Positions 43,343 through 51,318 of a stretch of DNA of 64,000 nt are shown here, piece by piece. Below the pieces are notes generated by a model. It saw only the letters and a program-made list of their open reading frames with translations, was not told the DNA's origin and ran no database searches. The stretch is from an uncultured Collinsella sp. (GTDB lineage Bacteria > Actinomycetota > Coriobacteriia > Coriobacteriales > Coriobacteriaceae), in contig CALKBO010000029.1 of assembly GCA_937989875.1 (NCBI GenBank), forward strand, positions 62,001 through 126,000. The letters are read 5' to 3'. Every line of letters begins with the position of its first letter. The stretch's first letter is position 1. The translations under genes and the position numbers were made by a program.

Positions 43343-44656
43343 TCATACCCACTCTACATTGGAATCCTCCGATTCGCCTTTGCACGCTTGCATGACCTCG
43401 ATACCATGCGAGCGTGCGAACTCGATGAGCTCTGCGTTGCGGGCGTTTATGGTGCCGAAGGCGGCGGGGCACACGATAAGGCGCACGCAGTGGACGAGGA
43501 GCTCTTTGGCGCGGGCTATGGTTTTATCCCCGATCGGCTCGAAGGCGCGCTCGGCCACGCATTCCGTCGCCAGGTCGCGCGCGAGCTCGCAGTCGATGTC
43601 CCCTTCGTGCAGAACGCCCGCGTAGAACGCCTTGCCCTGCCGGATGAGCTGGCGAAACACAGCCGACCCCGTACCTGCGCCGGCGATGACGAACGTGTGC
43701 GCATCGCCGTGTGGGCGCCCAATTTCCACGCTGCCGAAGCGCTCGTTGAAGGTGCCATGTTGAAGGCCGTAGAGCTCGCCAATCGTCTCGCGCGTGAATA
43801 TGTCCTCGGGTGCGCCGGCGCGGAAGACCCGGCCGTCCTTCACGCAAATCACCTTGTCGGCGCTTTTCTGCGCGAGCTCGAGTTCGTGGATGGACATGAT
43901 GACAGCCACATTCCGCGATTTCGCAAGGTGGCGAAGTATTCGCAGCAGGTCGATCTGGTAGCGGATATCGAGATACGATGTGGGCTCGTCGAGCACGAGC
44001 ACACGCGGATCCTGCGCGATGGCGCGTGCGAGCATGACGCGCTGGCGTTGCCCGTCGCTTATCTGCATGAAGTCGCGCTCGGCGAGCTCTTCCACATGTG
44101 CGGTTTTCATGGCCTCGTCGACCCGACTATGGTCGTCGGGCGAGAGTGTGCCCATTCGCCCGGTGTAGGGATGCCTTCCCGCCTCTACGATATCGCGGCA
44201 GGTGAGGAGCTCGGTCCGGGGGCGATCTGTCAGCATAACGGCAAGGTTCCTTGCGAACTCCGCCGTCTTCCATCGGGAAATCTCCCGCCCGTCGAGCTCG
44301 ACCGCGCCGGCAAGCGGTGCCAGATGGCGTGTGATGGTTTTCAAGATGGTCGACTTGCCCGAGCCGTTCGGCCCGATGAGTGCCACGTCGTCGCCCGCGC
44401 GAACCTCCAGATCGACGCCTTCGACTACGACCTTCTTGTCGTAGCCCGCCGACAGGTCGCTTATGCGGAAAAGCGGCGCTCCGTCAGCCTGCGTTGCGAC
44501 CGGGGTTTCGAGGTTCGACTTCGCTCGGAGGAGGCGTCCCGTGCGCAGTTCCGCGCGAGCCGAAAGTGCATTCTGGCGCTTTCGTGCGAGCTCAGGATTG
44601 TCTAAGCATGGAATGTCCCCTCCGAGCGTTTTGGGCCGCGGCACGAATTCCCCCAT
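43343..44656 (-). CDS. ABC transporter ATP-binding protein, FecE/BtuD-like, with extra C-terminal domain
   Basis: A 437-residue ATPase, longer than the family's usual 250-270. Walker A GPNGSGKST is at 95-103, the signature is ISDGQRQR at 199-206 (SDG instead of SGG) and Walker B VLVLDEPTSYLD at 219-230. Residues 1-60 form an extension and 316-437 a separate alpha/beta domain with the TFVIAGAGTG and RLIVCPAAFG strands; its function is not recognised. It follows the permease gene with no spacing. It powers import of an iron-, haem- or corrinoid-type ligand. The gene ends five bases from the IS. Confidence 0.85.
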   Translation of the reverse strand: MGEFVPRPKTLGGDIPCLDNPELARKRQNALSARAELRTGRLLRAKSNLETPVATQADGAPLFRISDLSAGYDKKVVVEGVDLEVRAGDDVALIGPNGSGKSTILKTITRHLAPLAGAVELDGREISRWKTAEFARNLAVMLTDRPRTELLTCRDIVEAGRHPYTGRMGTLSPDDHSRVDEAMKTAHVEELAERDFMQISDGQRQRVMLARAIAQDPRVLVLDEPTSYLDIRYQIDLLRILRHLAKSRNVAVIMSIHELELAQKSADKVICVKDGRVFRAGAPEDIFTRETIGELYGLQHGTFNERFGSVEIGRPHGDAHTFVIAGAGTGSAVFRQLIRQGKAFYAGVLHEGDIDCELARDLATECVAERAFEPIGDKTIARAKELLVHCVRLIVCPAAFGTINARNAELIEFARSHGIEVMQACKGESEDSNVEWV

Positions 44657-45697
44657 CTACCTCACCCGCTTCTTCAACATGAGTGCGATAACCACCGGCG
44701 CGCCGAAGATGGCGGTGACGGCGCTGATGGAAAGCTCGACGGGAGAGAACAGCGTGCGCGCGATCAAATCGCAACCCGCGCAGAAGATGGCGCCTCCCAA
44801 GAAGCACGCAGGAATCACGCGGATGGGCTTCGACGACTTCAGCGCCGACTTCACGAGATGCGGAACCGCGATGCCTACGAACGACACCGGACCAGCGAAC
44901 GCGGTCACGCAGGCGGAGAGCATGCTCGCTAGAAGGACGAGCACCACGCGGAAGCGTGCGACGTTCACGCCGACGCTTTTCGCGTAGGCTTCTCCCAGCT
45001 GGAAGGCGGAAAGGGGCTTCGATATCGCGAATACGCATGCGCTCACGGTAATCACCACGACCGCGATGACCGCGATGTCGTCCCAGTTCGAACCCGAGAA
45101 GCTACCCAAAGACCAGTTGTGCAGGTTCACGATGGACTGGTCGTCGGCGAAGGCGATGAGAAAGTTCGTCGCCGCCGAGCAGATGTATCCCACCATGACG
45201 CCCGCCACGATGAGCATGGCCATGGAACTTATGCGCCGTGCGATGAGGAGCACGAAGCCGATGGTGATAAGCGATCCCAGAAACGCTGCGGCCACCATGG
45301 CCGGCGAGGACATGGCCTGGTTCGCGCCCAGAAGCACGATCATCGTAAGCGCGACGACGAACTTTGCGCCCGAGGAGACGCCCAAGATGAACGGGTCGGC
45401 GATGGGGTTGTTAAAAAACGTCTGCAGCAGGAACCCGGAGAGCGAAAGTGCCCCGCCGAGAAGCACGGCTGAAAGCACGCGCGGCAGGCGAATCTCCCAG
45501 ATGACTTGGCTTTCCATGGAATTGGCCGCGCCGCCCGAAAGGATGCCGGGGATGTGGTCTGCGGGCACGAGCACGCTCCCGATGCACAGGTTGGCCCCGA
45601 CGAGCACGATGAGGACAACAGCGAGCAGCGCCGTCACGACGCGACACCGCGCGGCGCGCCCCGATTCGTCGTATGTCATGGAAAGCCGGCTTCTCAT
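44657..45697 (-). CDS. FecCD-family ABC permease
   Basis: A permease of about 346 residues with nine to ten helices and the FecCD/BtuC motif set, such as IRLPRVLSAVLLGGALSLSG, GVSSGAKF and FAGPVSFVGIAVPHL. It forms the membrane channel for a siderophore, haem or cobalamin uptake system. The ATG at 45697 was chosen; TTG at 45709 overlaps the preceding stop, and ATG 45679 is possible. Confidence 0.9.
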   Translation of the reverse strand: MRSRLSMTYDESGRAARCRVVTALLAVVLIVLVGANLCIGSVLVPADHIPGILSGGAANSMESQVIWEIRLPRVLSAVLLGGALSLSGFLLQTFFNNPIADPFILGVSSGAKFVVALTMIVLLGANQAMSSPAMVAAAFLGSLITIGFVLLIARRISSMAMLIVAGVMVGYICSAATNFLIAFADDQSIVNLHNWSLGSFSGSNWDDIAVIAVVVITVSACVFAISKPLSAFQLGEAYAKSVGVNVARFRVVLVLLASMLSACVTAFAGPVSFVGIAVPHLVKSALKSSKPIRVIPACFLGGAIFCAGCDLIARTLFSPVELSISAVTAIFGAPVVIALMLKKRVR

Positions 45698-45701
45698 GAC
45701 G

Positions 45702-47273
45702 CTAGCCAAGCTTCCTCAGATAATGGAAGTCGCTCGCGTCATCGCCGGTGAACGCCCCGTGCAGCTCGTCGATAATGTCGGCGGTAGAAGTCATCTGCTG
45801 GTACATGTCGGCGCTTGTGACCCAGACGTTGCCGTTCTTCACGGCTTTGAACTGCGACAATAGTGCGTTTTTGCCTACGAAGTCGTTCAAGGTGGCAACC
45901 GATTCGTCGATGGTGCCGTTGTAGACGATGATGTCGGCATCCTTCGCCGTCGCATAGAAGCGCTCCATTTCGAGCGTTACTGACGAACCTGACGTCGACG
46001 CCGTCTGTGCGTCATCGAGCACGTAGCTGCCGCCTGCAAGCTCGATCATCTGCGCCACGTAGTCGCCCGCCCGCCGCGTGACGGCGGCCCCGTTCGAGTT
46101 AATGTAGAAATACGCCACGGTTTTACCTGACGACGCGAGCCCCGACGTTTGCTCGACGCGGGCCTTCTGCTCGTTGAACAGGTGCGTGGCCTCGTCTTCC
46201 TTGTCGAACAGGACGCCGAAAAGCTTAATCCACTCGACGCGCCCGAGTGCTTCGGGCTCGCTCGACGACTGTTCGGTGAGCACGACGAGCCCGAGCTTCT
46301 GCAGCTTTTCCTTCACATCGGGCGTGTGGTTGATCATGGTGTTCTCGATGGCGAGCGTGCAGCCCGAGGCCGATATTCGCTCGTAGTCGGGCGCGCTGTA
46401 CTTGCCGCCGTAGGCAATCGCCCCACTTTCGAGCGCGCTTTTGAAGCCCGCGACCGAGCAATCGTCGGCCTTCGTGCCCGACATTAAGATATTGTCGTTC
46501 GCATCGAGCGCGTCGACCAGGCACATCGTTGCCGACGACACGAGGTACACCTTGTCGGCGGGGCGCCTTATGACCGCGATGTCGGAGCTCAACCCATCAG
46601 GTACCTTCGCATCTTGCGGCACCACGAGGAAGCGCTCCCCGTTCGAAATGCAGATAAGCCGCAGGCCGCCTTCGTACTCGTCGACAGTGAAGTGCTTGGC
46701 GTATTCAAGCTGAAGCGCCCCCGTCGGCTCCCAGCCGCAGCCCAAATCGGCGTTGTGGAAGTCGGCCGCGGCGCTTGAAGCCGTTCCCGCAGGGGAGCCG
46801 CCGCTTGCATCGGCGCCCGATTTCTCCTTCATGGTGGATGAGTCGAAGTGGAGCGTGTAGTCGATGGTGTGCGGCGTCGACATGGCGACGGTCTCGGCCG
46901 ACACGGCGATGTCCTCGTCGAGTGTGACGGGTATCTCGAACGTGGAGTTGCCGCCGTCGTTTACGGGCGCGTAGTCCACGCCGTCGGCGGTCATCTTGTC
47001 GTAGTTCGAACTCGACCAGGTGATGGTCGCGGTGTAGGTGTCGCCATCCTTCACAATTGTGGTTGGTGAGGCGATGCTTGCGCGCCCTGACCCGCCGGAA
47101 AGCGAGACGCTCACAGTGTATTCCTGAGAGCCCGCCGTGGCACCGGTCGCGTTCGGGCTCGCACTGCATCCCGCGAAGGGAAGCGCGAGCAGGGCGACGA
47201 GAACGCAGGCGATTACGCGCGCCGCGATGCTGCGGCGCTTCCTGTTTTCCCCTTTGGGAAGAATCGACCGCAT
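45702..47273 (-). CDS. Substrate-binding lipoprotein of the ABC system, with extra N-terminal domain
   Basis: A 523-residue lipoprotein; the lipobox LPFAGC puts the anchor at Cys36. Residues 45-150 form a beta-rich domain (TTIVKDGDTYTATITWSSS, then FEIPVTLDEDI), and residues about 190-523 form a FepB/BtuF-type periplasmic binding fold with helical backbone. The N-terminal domain has the same pattern as the lipoprotein encoded next to it. It lies four bases from that gene and overlaps the permease. The ligand is probably a metal chelate or corrinoid; the domain is not identified by name. Confidence 0.8.
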   Translation of the reverse strand: MRSILPKGENRKRRSIAARVIACVLVALLALPFAGCSASPNATGATAGSQEYTVSVSLSGGSGRASIASPTTIVKDGDTYTATITWSSSNYDKMTADGVDYAPVNDGGNSTFEIPVTLDEDIAVSAETVAMSTPHTIDYTLHFDSSTMKEKSGADASGGSPAGTASSAAADFHNADLGCGWEPTGALQLEYAKHFTVDEYEGGLRLICISNGERFLVVPQDAKVPDGLSSDIAVIRRPADKVYLVSSATMCLVDALDANDNILMSGTKADDCSVAGFKSALESGAIAYGGKYSAPDYERISASGCTLAIENTMINHTPDVKEKLQKLGLVVLTEQSSSEPEALGRVEWIKLFGVLFDKEDEATHLFNEQKARVEQTSGLASSGKTVAYFYINSNGAAVTRRAGDYVAQMIELAGGSYVLDDAQTASTSGSSVTLEMERFYATAKDADIIVYNGTIDESVATLNDFVGKNALLSQFKAVKNGNVWVTSADMYQQMTSTADIIDELHGAFTGDDASDFHYLRKLG

Positions 47274-47277
47274 GGCG

Positions 47278-47811
47278 TTACTTCAGTGCGTCGGCGCGCA
47301 GATCGACGCCGGCGGATTCGAATACGAGCGTGCGGTCGTACCACCGCTCCCTTTTAATGCTCCACGCGGCGCAGGCGGTGTCCTCGTCGAGCGCATCAAC
47401 GGGCACGTCGTAGGTGTACTTGCCTTCCGCGTTTTCCACATAGGGGATGAAGTCGGCCTCGCTCGCGGCGGCAGCCTCGTCGCCCGTGCCCATGAAGAGC
47501 TTGCCGTAGCCCGTGCCGGAAAGTGTCATCACGCAGTGCATGGAGCCGTTTTCCACGATGAGCTGGGCGTCCACAATCCTGAACATGTTCGAGCTGGAAT
47601 CTACGGTGATTGGATAGGTGCCGTCAGCCACCTTGTCGGCGGTAATGGGGGCAGCGCTTGCGCCCTCGGGCGCATCGGCCGCCTGTTCGGTCTTTTCCTG
47701 GGAATCGGCATCGCTTGCCTTTGCGCTGTCGATTGAATTTCCGCCGCAGCCGGCGAGCGAGAACGCGAAAAGCGCCGCCGACAGGGCGAAGACGAGGGTT
47801 TTCTTCAACAT
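47278..47811 (-). CDS. Small lipoprotein sharing a domain with the neighbouring binding protein
   Basis: A 177-residue lipoprotein (lipobox LAGC, Cys21 from the chosen start). After an acidic linker, residues about 60-170 match the N-terminal domain of the adjacent binding protein: an nG strand (IVENGSMHCVMTLSG), a Y-G-K step, a VPVDALDEDTA strand and a WYDRTLVFES end. The pattern resembles a small beta-sandwich of the NEAT type, but that is a guess by eye. The ATG at 47811 has AAAGGA; an upstream start at 47910 was rejected because the signal peptide then lies too far in. Confidence 0.7.
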   Translation of the reverse strand: MLKKTLVFALSAALFAFSLAGCGGNSIDSAKASDADSQEKTEQAADAPEGASAAPITADKVADGTYPITVDSSSNMFRIVDAQLIVENGSMHCVMTLSGTGYGKLFMGTGDEAAAASEADFIPYVENAEGKYTYDVPVDALDEDTACAAWSIKRERWYDRTLVFESAGVDLRADALK

Positions 47812-47874
47812 GGAGGGGTTCCTTTCAATCGCTTCGACCGCCCGCGCCGTGCGGTGGGCGGGCGGGATGCGAAT

Positions 47875-47919
47875 GCAACGGGCATGCGCCGTCGGTCGGG
47901 GAAGGCGCATGCCCGTTGC
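47875..47919. other. Hairpin between cbiK and the small lipoprotein gene
   Basis: GCAACGGGCATGCGCC (47875-47890) is a near perfect inverse of GGCGCATGCCCGTTGC (47904-47919), with a 13-base loop. There is no T-run, so it may stabilise the upstream mRNA or attenuate rather than terminate. Confidence 0.6.
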
Positions 47920-47955
47920 ACGGGGACGCGACCGGCGCCCCCGTGCGCGGCGAGT

Positions 47956-48882
47956 TTACAGCTTGGCGATGGCGTCGTCCACGTGCGAGACGTAGATGTC
48001 GTCGACCGCGACGTTCTGTCCCAGACCCTGGAGCAGGCACGTCACTTCGAAGCCGGCGGCCACGAACTTCGCAGCCCAGCTGTCAGGGTCGGTCTCGTCT
48101 GCCATGTCGTTGTTCGCGTGGTCGCCCGCGACCACCATGAACGGCGCGAGCACGGCCTTCTTGTAGCCTGCGGCGCTCGCGGCGGCGATAACATCCTCGC
48201 AGGTCGGTTCAGCCTCGACGGTGCCGACGAAGAACTGCGTCAAGCCCTCGTTCTTGAACACTTCCTGCATCTTGGCATAGTCGGCGTTGGAATCGGCTTC
48301 GGTGCCGTGGCCCATGAGGCACAGCGCCGTCTTGCCGTCGTCGAAGGACGCCATGTTTTCCTTAATGGCTGCGGCCACCTTCTTGTAGTCATTGTCGGAG
48401 GTGAGCAGCGGGTCCCCGAGCGAGATTTTGTCGAACTTGTCGGCGTACTTGTCGAGCTCGTCTTTCACGTCGGTGTATTCCAGGCCACCCATGAGATGCG
48501 TCGGCTGCACGACGATTTCCTTCACGCCGTCTTCCACGCAGCGGTCGAGCGCCTCGGTCATGTTGTCGATCGTGATGCCGTCGCGCTTCTTCAGCTTGTC
48601 GATGATAATCTGCGCGGTGAAGGCGCGGCGGATGTCGTAGTCCTGCCAGTACTTCTCGCGGATGGCGTCTTCGATGGCGCCGATGGTGATGTGGCGCGAG
48701 TCGTTGTAGCTCGTGCCGAAGCTCGTGACGAGGATGACCGGCTTCACGGCCTTCTCCTTTTCACTCGATTTCTCGGAACTCGCGGAGGTGTTGGAGCAGC
48801 CCGCGAGCGCGACTCCGGCGAGCGCGACGGCTCCGGTTGCTGCGGCGCTCATGAAGCCGCGGCGTGACATCTGGTCGGACAT
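47956..48882 (-). CDS. cbiK: Exported lipoprotein CbiK-type cobalt chelatase
   Basis: A 308-residue homologue of sirohydrochlorin cobaltochelatase CbiK. It begins with a twin-arginine stretch (SRRGFM) and a lipobox VALAGC (Cys29), so it should be exported and lipid-anchored rather than cytoplasmic. The chelatase body keeps histidines in QPTHLMGGLEY, LMGHGTEA and VAGDHANND, matching the metal-site positions of the family. AGGAAAGGA precedes the ATG. It is the first gene behind the cobalamin riboswitch and heads an uptake operon. Periplasmic CbiK is known in Desulfovibrio. Confidence 0.88.
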   Translation of the reverse strand: MSDQMSRRGFMSAAATGAVALAGVALAGCSNTSASSEKSSEKEKAVKPVILVTSFGTSYNDSRHITIGAIEDAIREKYWQDYDIRRAFTAQIIIDKLKKRDGITIDNMTEALDRCVEDGVKEIVVQPTHLMGGLEYTDVKDELDKYADKFDKISLGDPLLTSDNDYKKVAAAIKENMASFDDGKTALCLMGHGTEADSNADYAKMQEVFKNEGLTQFFVGTVEAEPTCEDVIAAASAAGYKKAVLAPFMVVAGDHANNDMADETDPDSWAAKFVAAGFEVTCLLQGLGQNVAVDDIYVSHVDDAIAKL

Positions 48883-49003
48883 GGTTTTTCCTTTCCTCGG
48901 TTTGCCGGTCCCCCGGCGACAGTTGCTTGTCGGCACAAGCGAAAGAAAAGCGCACCCCTCGGGGTTCACAAGGAGCTAACGCCACGGCGATGCCGTGAGG
49001 AAA
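48883..49003. other. Leader between riboswitch and cbiK
   Basis: No gene is seen. Read on the minus strand it holds small hairpins (CACGGC/GCCGTG near 48983-48997, and GCTTGT/ACAAGC near 48926-48941) that could be the expression platform of the riboswitch. The cbiK ribosome site is at its end. Confidence 0.45.
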
Positions 49004-49107
49004 AGGCGAAGCAGTCTGGCTTGGGGCGCGACGCGGTTCGCCCGCGCGTCCTATACAGTAATGTCCCTTGCCCAGGATTCCCACCTGGTTCCCTCCGCAA
49101 GCCAGCG
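49004..49107 (-). promoter_or_regulatory. Cobalamin riboswitch (minus strand, upstream of cbiK)
   Basis: Read on the minus strand the RNA shows GGGAACCAGGTGGGAATCC, the conserved GGGAANNNGGTGNNANTCC core, followed by GGGCAAGGGACATTACTGTA, a GC-rich stem, then AAGCCAGACTGC as a B12-box variant. This order fits the class that binds cobalamin and usually represses transport and synthesis. The variant box suggests a compact form. Confidence 0.85.
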
Positions 49108-49340
49108 CGAGCTGTGCGGGCGCCGCGCCGGTCATTTCCTTTTATCCGATTGTCATATGCTCGTTGCCGAATCTTTTACTATGATAGTGGGCACTTGTGA
49201 ACGTGTCAAAGCTAGGGTGGGCGGCATTGCGCCTCCTGCCTGCGTATTTGCGTCGACTGCCGCCGCAGGCGCCGTGTTTTGCCCGCTGCGCGGATGGCGG
49301 CGTAAACGGTTGCGATGAGAAACGGGAAGGGAAGGCTCGG
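49108..49340. other. Divergent promoter region of the corrinoid locus
   Basis: No gene is supported. An A+T-rich stretch at 49137-49190 is the likely location of both divergent promoters (TATGAT at 49180-49185 on the plus strand). The stretch after it contains a hairpin around GCGCCTCCTGCC and GCAGGCGCC followed by GTGTTTT, a possible attenuator for the plus-strand operon, but no complete riboswitch could be drawn there. Confidence 0.4.
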
Positions 49341-50132
49341 ATGATTCATATCGTTGGCGCAGGCTCGGGCGCCGCCGACCTTATCACGCTGCGCGGGGCG
49401 CGCCTTCTGCGCGCGGCCGACGTGGTCGTTTGGGCGGGAAGCCTTGTGAACCCCGAGCTGCTCGCTGAGTGCAAGGAGTCCTGCATCGTCTACGACAGCG
49501 CGCACATGACCTTGGAGGAAGTGCTCGACGTGATGTGCGCGGCAGATGCGCGGGGCGAGGAAGTGGTGCGCCTGCACACGGGCGACCCGTGCCTGTACGG
49601 CGCCATCCAGGAGCAGATGGACGCGCTCGACGCGCGCGGCGTGGACTACGAGGTGGTGCCCGGCGTGTCGAGCTTTTGCGGTGCCGCGGCGGCGCTTCGC
49701 CAGGAATACACGCTGCCGGGAATCAGCCAGTCGGTCGTGATCACGCGGCTTTCCGGGCGCACCCCCATGCCCGCGGGCGAGGGCATGCGCACCATGGCGG
49801 AAAGCGGTTCGACTATGGTCATCTTCCTGAGCTCGGGTATGCTCGCCGAGCTTTCCGACGAGCTTTTGGCCGCGGGCCGCAGCTCCGACGAGCCGGCGGC
49901 GCTCGTGTACAAGGCGACCTGGCCTGAGGAGTGCGTGGTGCGATGCACAGTGGGCACGCTCGCCGATGCGGGCGCGCGAGAGAGCATCGACCGCACGGCG
50001 CTCGTGGTGGTGGGGCGCGTGCTCGGAGCTCGCGGCGGGCTTGCGCACAACGGCGCGCAAGCGGAGTCGTACGAGCGCAGCAAGCTTTACGACCCTTCGT
50101 TTGCCACGGGGTATCGGAAGGCGAGCAGCTAG
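49341..50132 (+). CDS. cbiF: Cobalt-precorrin-4 C11-methyltransferase
   Basis: A 263-residue SAM-dependent tetrapyrrole methylase of the CbiF/CobM type, acting on C11 in the anaerobic route. It shows VGAGSGAADLITLRGARLL at the N-terminus, shortened here to its VGAGSGAADLITL motif, HTGDPCLYGAIQEQM and EVVPGVSSFCGAAAAL. GGGAAGG precedes the ATG at 49341. It heads the plus-strand operon and is followed one base later by cbiD. Confidence 0.93.
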   Translation: MIHIVGAGSGAADLITLRGARLLRAADVVVWAGSLVNPELLAECKESCIVYDSAHMTLEEVLDVMCAADARGEEVVRLHTGDPCLYGAIQEQMDALDARGVDYEVVPGVSSFCGAAAALRQEYTLPGISQSVVITRLSGRTPMPAGEGMRTMAESGSTMVIFLSSGMLAELSDELLAAGRSSDEPAALVYKATWPEECVVRCTVGTLADAGARESIDRTALVVVGRVLGARGGLAHNGAQAESYERSKLYDPSFATGYRKASS

Positions 50133-50133
50133 C

Positions 50134-51318
50134 GTGGCCTTCGAGCACTACATATATACCGGGACGACCCGCCTGCGCTGCGGTTACACTACGGGGAGCT
50201 GCGCCGCGCTCGCGGCGAAGGCGGCCTGCGAGATGCTCTTGTCACGAAAGCCCGTCGGCCTCGTTTCGATCGTCACCCCCGGCGGGCTGCCCGTCGAGGC
50301 GAACGTGGTCGACGCATGCATCGGCGAGAGGTGCGCCCAGTGCGCCGTGCGAAAGGACGCAGGCGACGATGCCGATGTGACCGACGGCGTGCTCGTGTAC
50401 GCGCGCGTGGAACATGCGGGGTCGGGCACGGGTGCTGTGGGCAGCAAGGACGTGCCCGCGCACGAATCGGAAGTTTCCGTCGATGGCGGCGTGGGCGTGG
50501 GGCGCGTGACGTTGCCCGGGCTCGAGCAGCCGGTGGGGGCGGCTGCCATCAACGCGACGCCGCGCGCGATGATCACTTCTGCGGTGCGCGAGGTGTGCGC
50601 CGTGCACGGCTTTTCTGGAGATATTGCTGTGACGATTTCGGTACCCGAGGGTGTTGCCCTTGCCGAAAAGACCTTCAACCCGCACCTGGGGATAAAGGAC
50701 GGCATCTCCATCCTGGGCACGACGGGCATCGTCGAGCCGCGCAGCCTCGCTGCCTTGCGCGACAGCATCGAGCTTGAGATCCGGCAGCATGCGGCTATGG
50801 GGCGGCGCGGAGTCGTGCTCACGCCCGGCAACTACGGCGCGCAGTTCATCTCGGGGCATTTCCACCTAAACGGTGCGCCGGTGGTCTTCATCTCCAACTT
50901 TGTGGGCGATGCGATTGATTACTGCGTTCGTGAGGGATTTACCAATGTCCTTCTTGTGGGACACATCGGCAAGCTGGTGAAGGTCGCGGGCGGCATCATG
51001 GACACCCATTCGCGTACCGCCGACTGCCGCGCGGAGATTCTGGCCGCCCACGCGGCCATGGCCGGCGCGGGCGCGAATACCGTGCGCGAGATCATGTCGT
51101 CGGTCACGACCACGGCGGCGCTCGAGGTAATCGAGGCCGCCGGCGTGGGGGACGCTGCGCGCGCCTCGCTCGCTGCGGCAATCGAGGACAGGTTGCGCCG
51201 CCGCGCGGCGGGCGCATGCGACATCGCCGCGGTCGTGTTCGACGCCGAGCGCCGCGAGCTTTTCCGCACGTCGGGCGCCGATGCAGTTATCGGGGAATTG
51301 GGGGCGACGTATGAGTAA
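50134..51318 (+). CDS. cbiD: Cobalt-precorrin-5B C1-methyltransferase
   Basis: A 394-residue CbiD with LRCGYTTGSCAALAAKAA, GGVGVGRVT and the later THSRTADCRAEIL region, the family's conserved blocks. It methylates C1 in the anaerobic path. GTG at 50134 was chosen because it directly follows the cbiF stop; later starts would cut the conserved N-terminal strand. It overlaps the cbiL remnant by eight bases. Confidence 0.93.
   Translation: MAFEHYIYTGTTRLRCGYTTGSCAALAAKAACEMLLSRKPVGLVSIVTPGGLPVEANVVDACIGERCAQCAVRKDAGDDADVTDGVLVYARVEHAGSGTGAVGSKDVPAHESEVSVDGGVGVGRVTLPGLEQPVGAAAINATPRAMITSAVREVCAVHGFSGDIAVTISVPEGVALAEKTFNPHLGIKDGISILGTTGIVEPRSLAALRDSIELEIRQHAAMGRRGVVLTPGNYGAQFISGHFHLNGAPVVFISNFVGDAIDYCVREGFTNVLLVGHIGKLVKVAGGIMDTHSRTADCRAEILAAHAAMAGAGANTVREIMSSVTTTAALEVIEAAGVGDAARASLAAAIEDRLRRRAAGACDIAAVVFDAERRELFRTSGADAVIGELGATYE

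Noticed and set aside
49197..49340. N-terminal extension of cbiF from a GTG at 49197
   Set aside because: The added residues are Arg/Leu/Pro-rich and unlike the family; the ATG at 49341 has GGGAAGG and starts the conserved first strand.
49190..49340. Cobalamin riboswitch on the plus strand before cbiF
   Set aside because: The GGGAA-GGTG-A-TCC core and B12 box could not be found in order; only a hairpin was seen.
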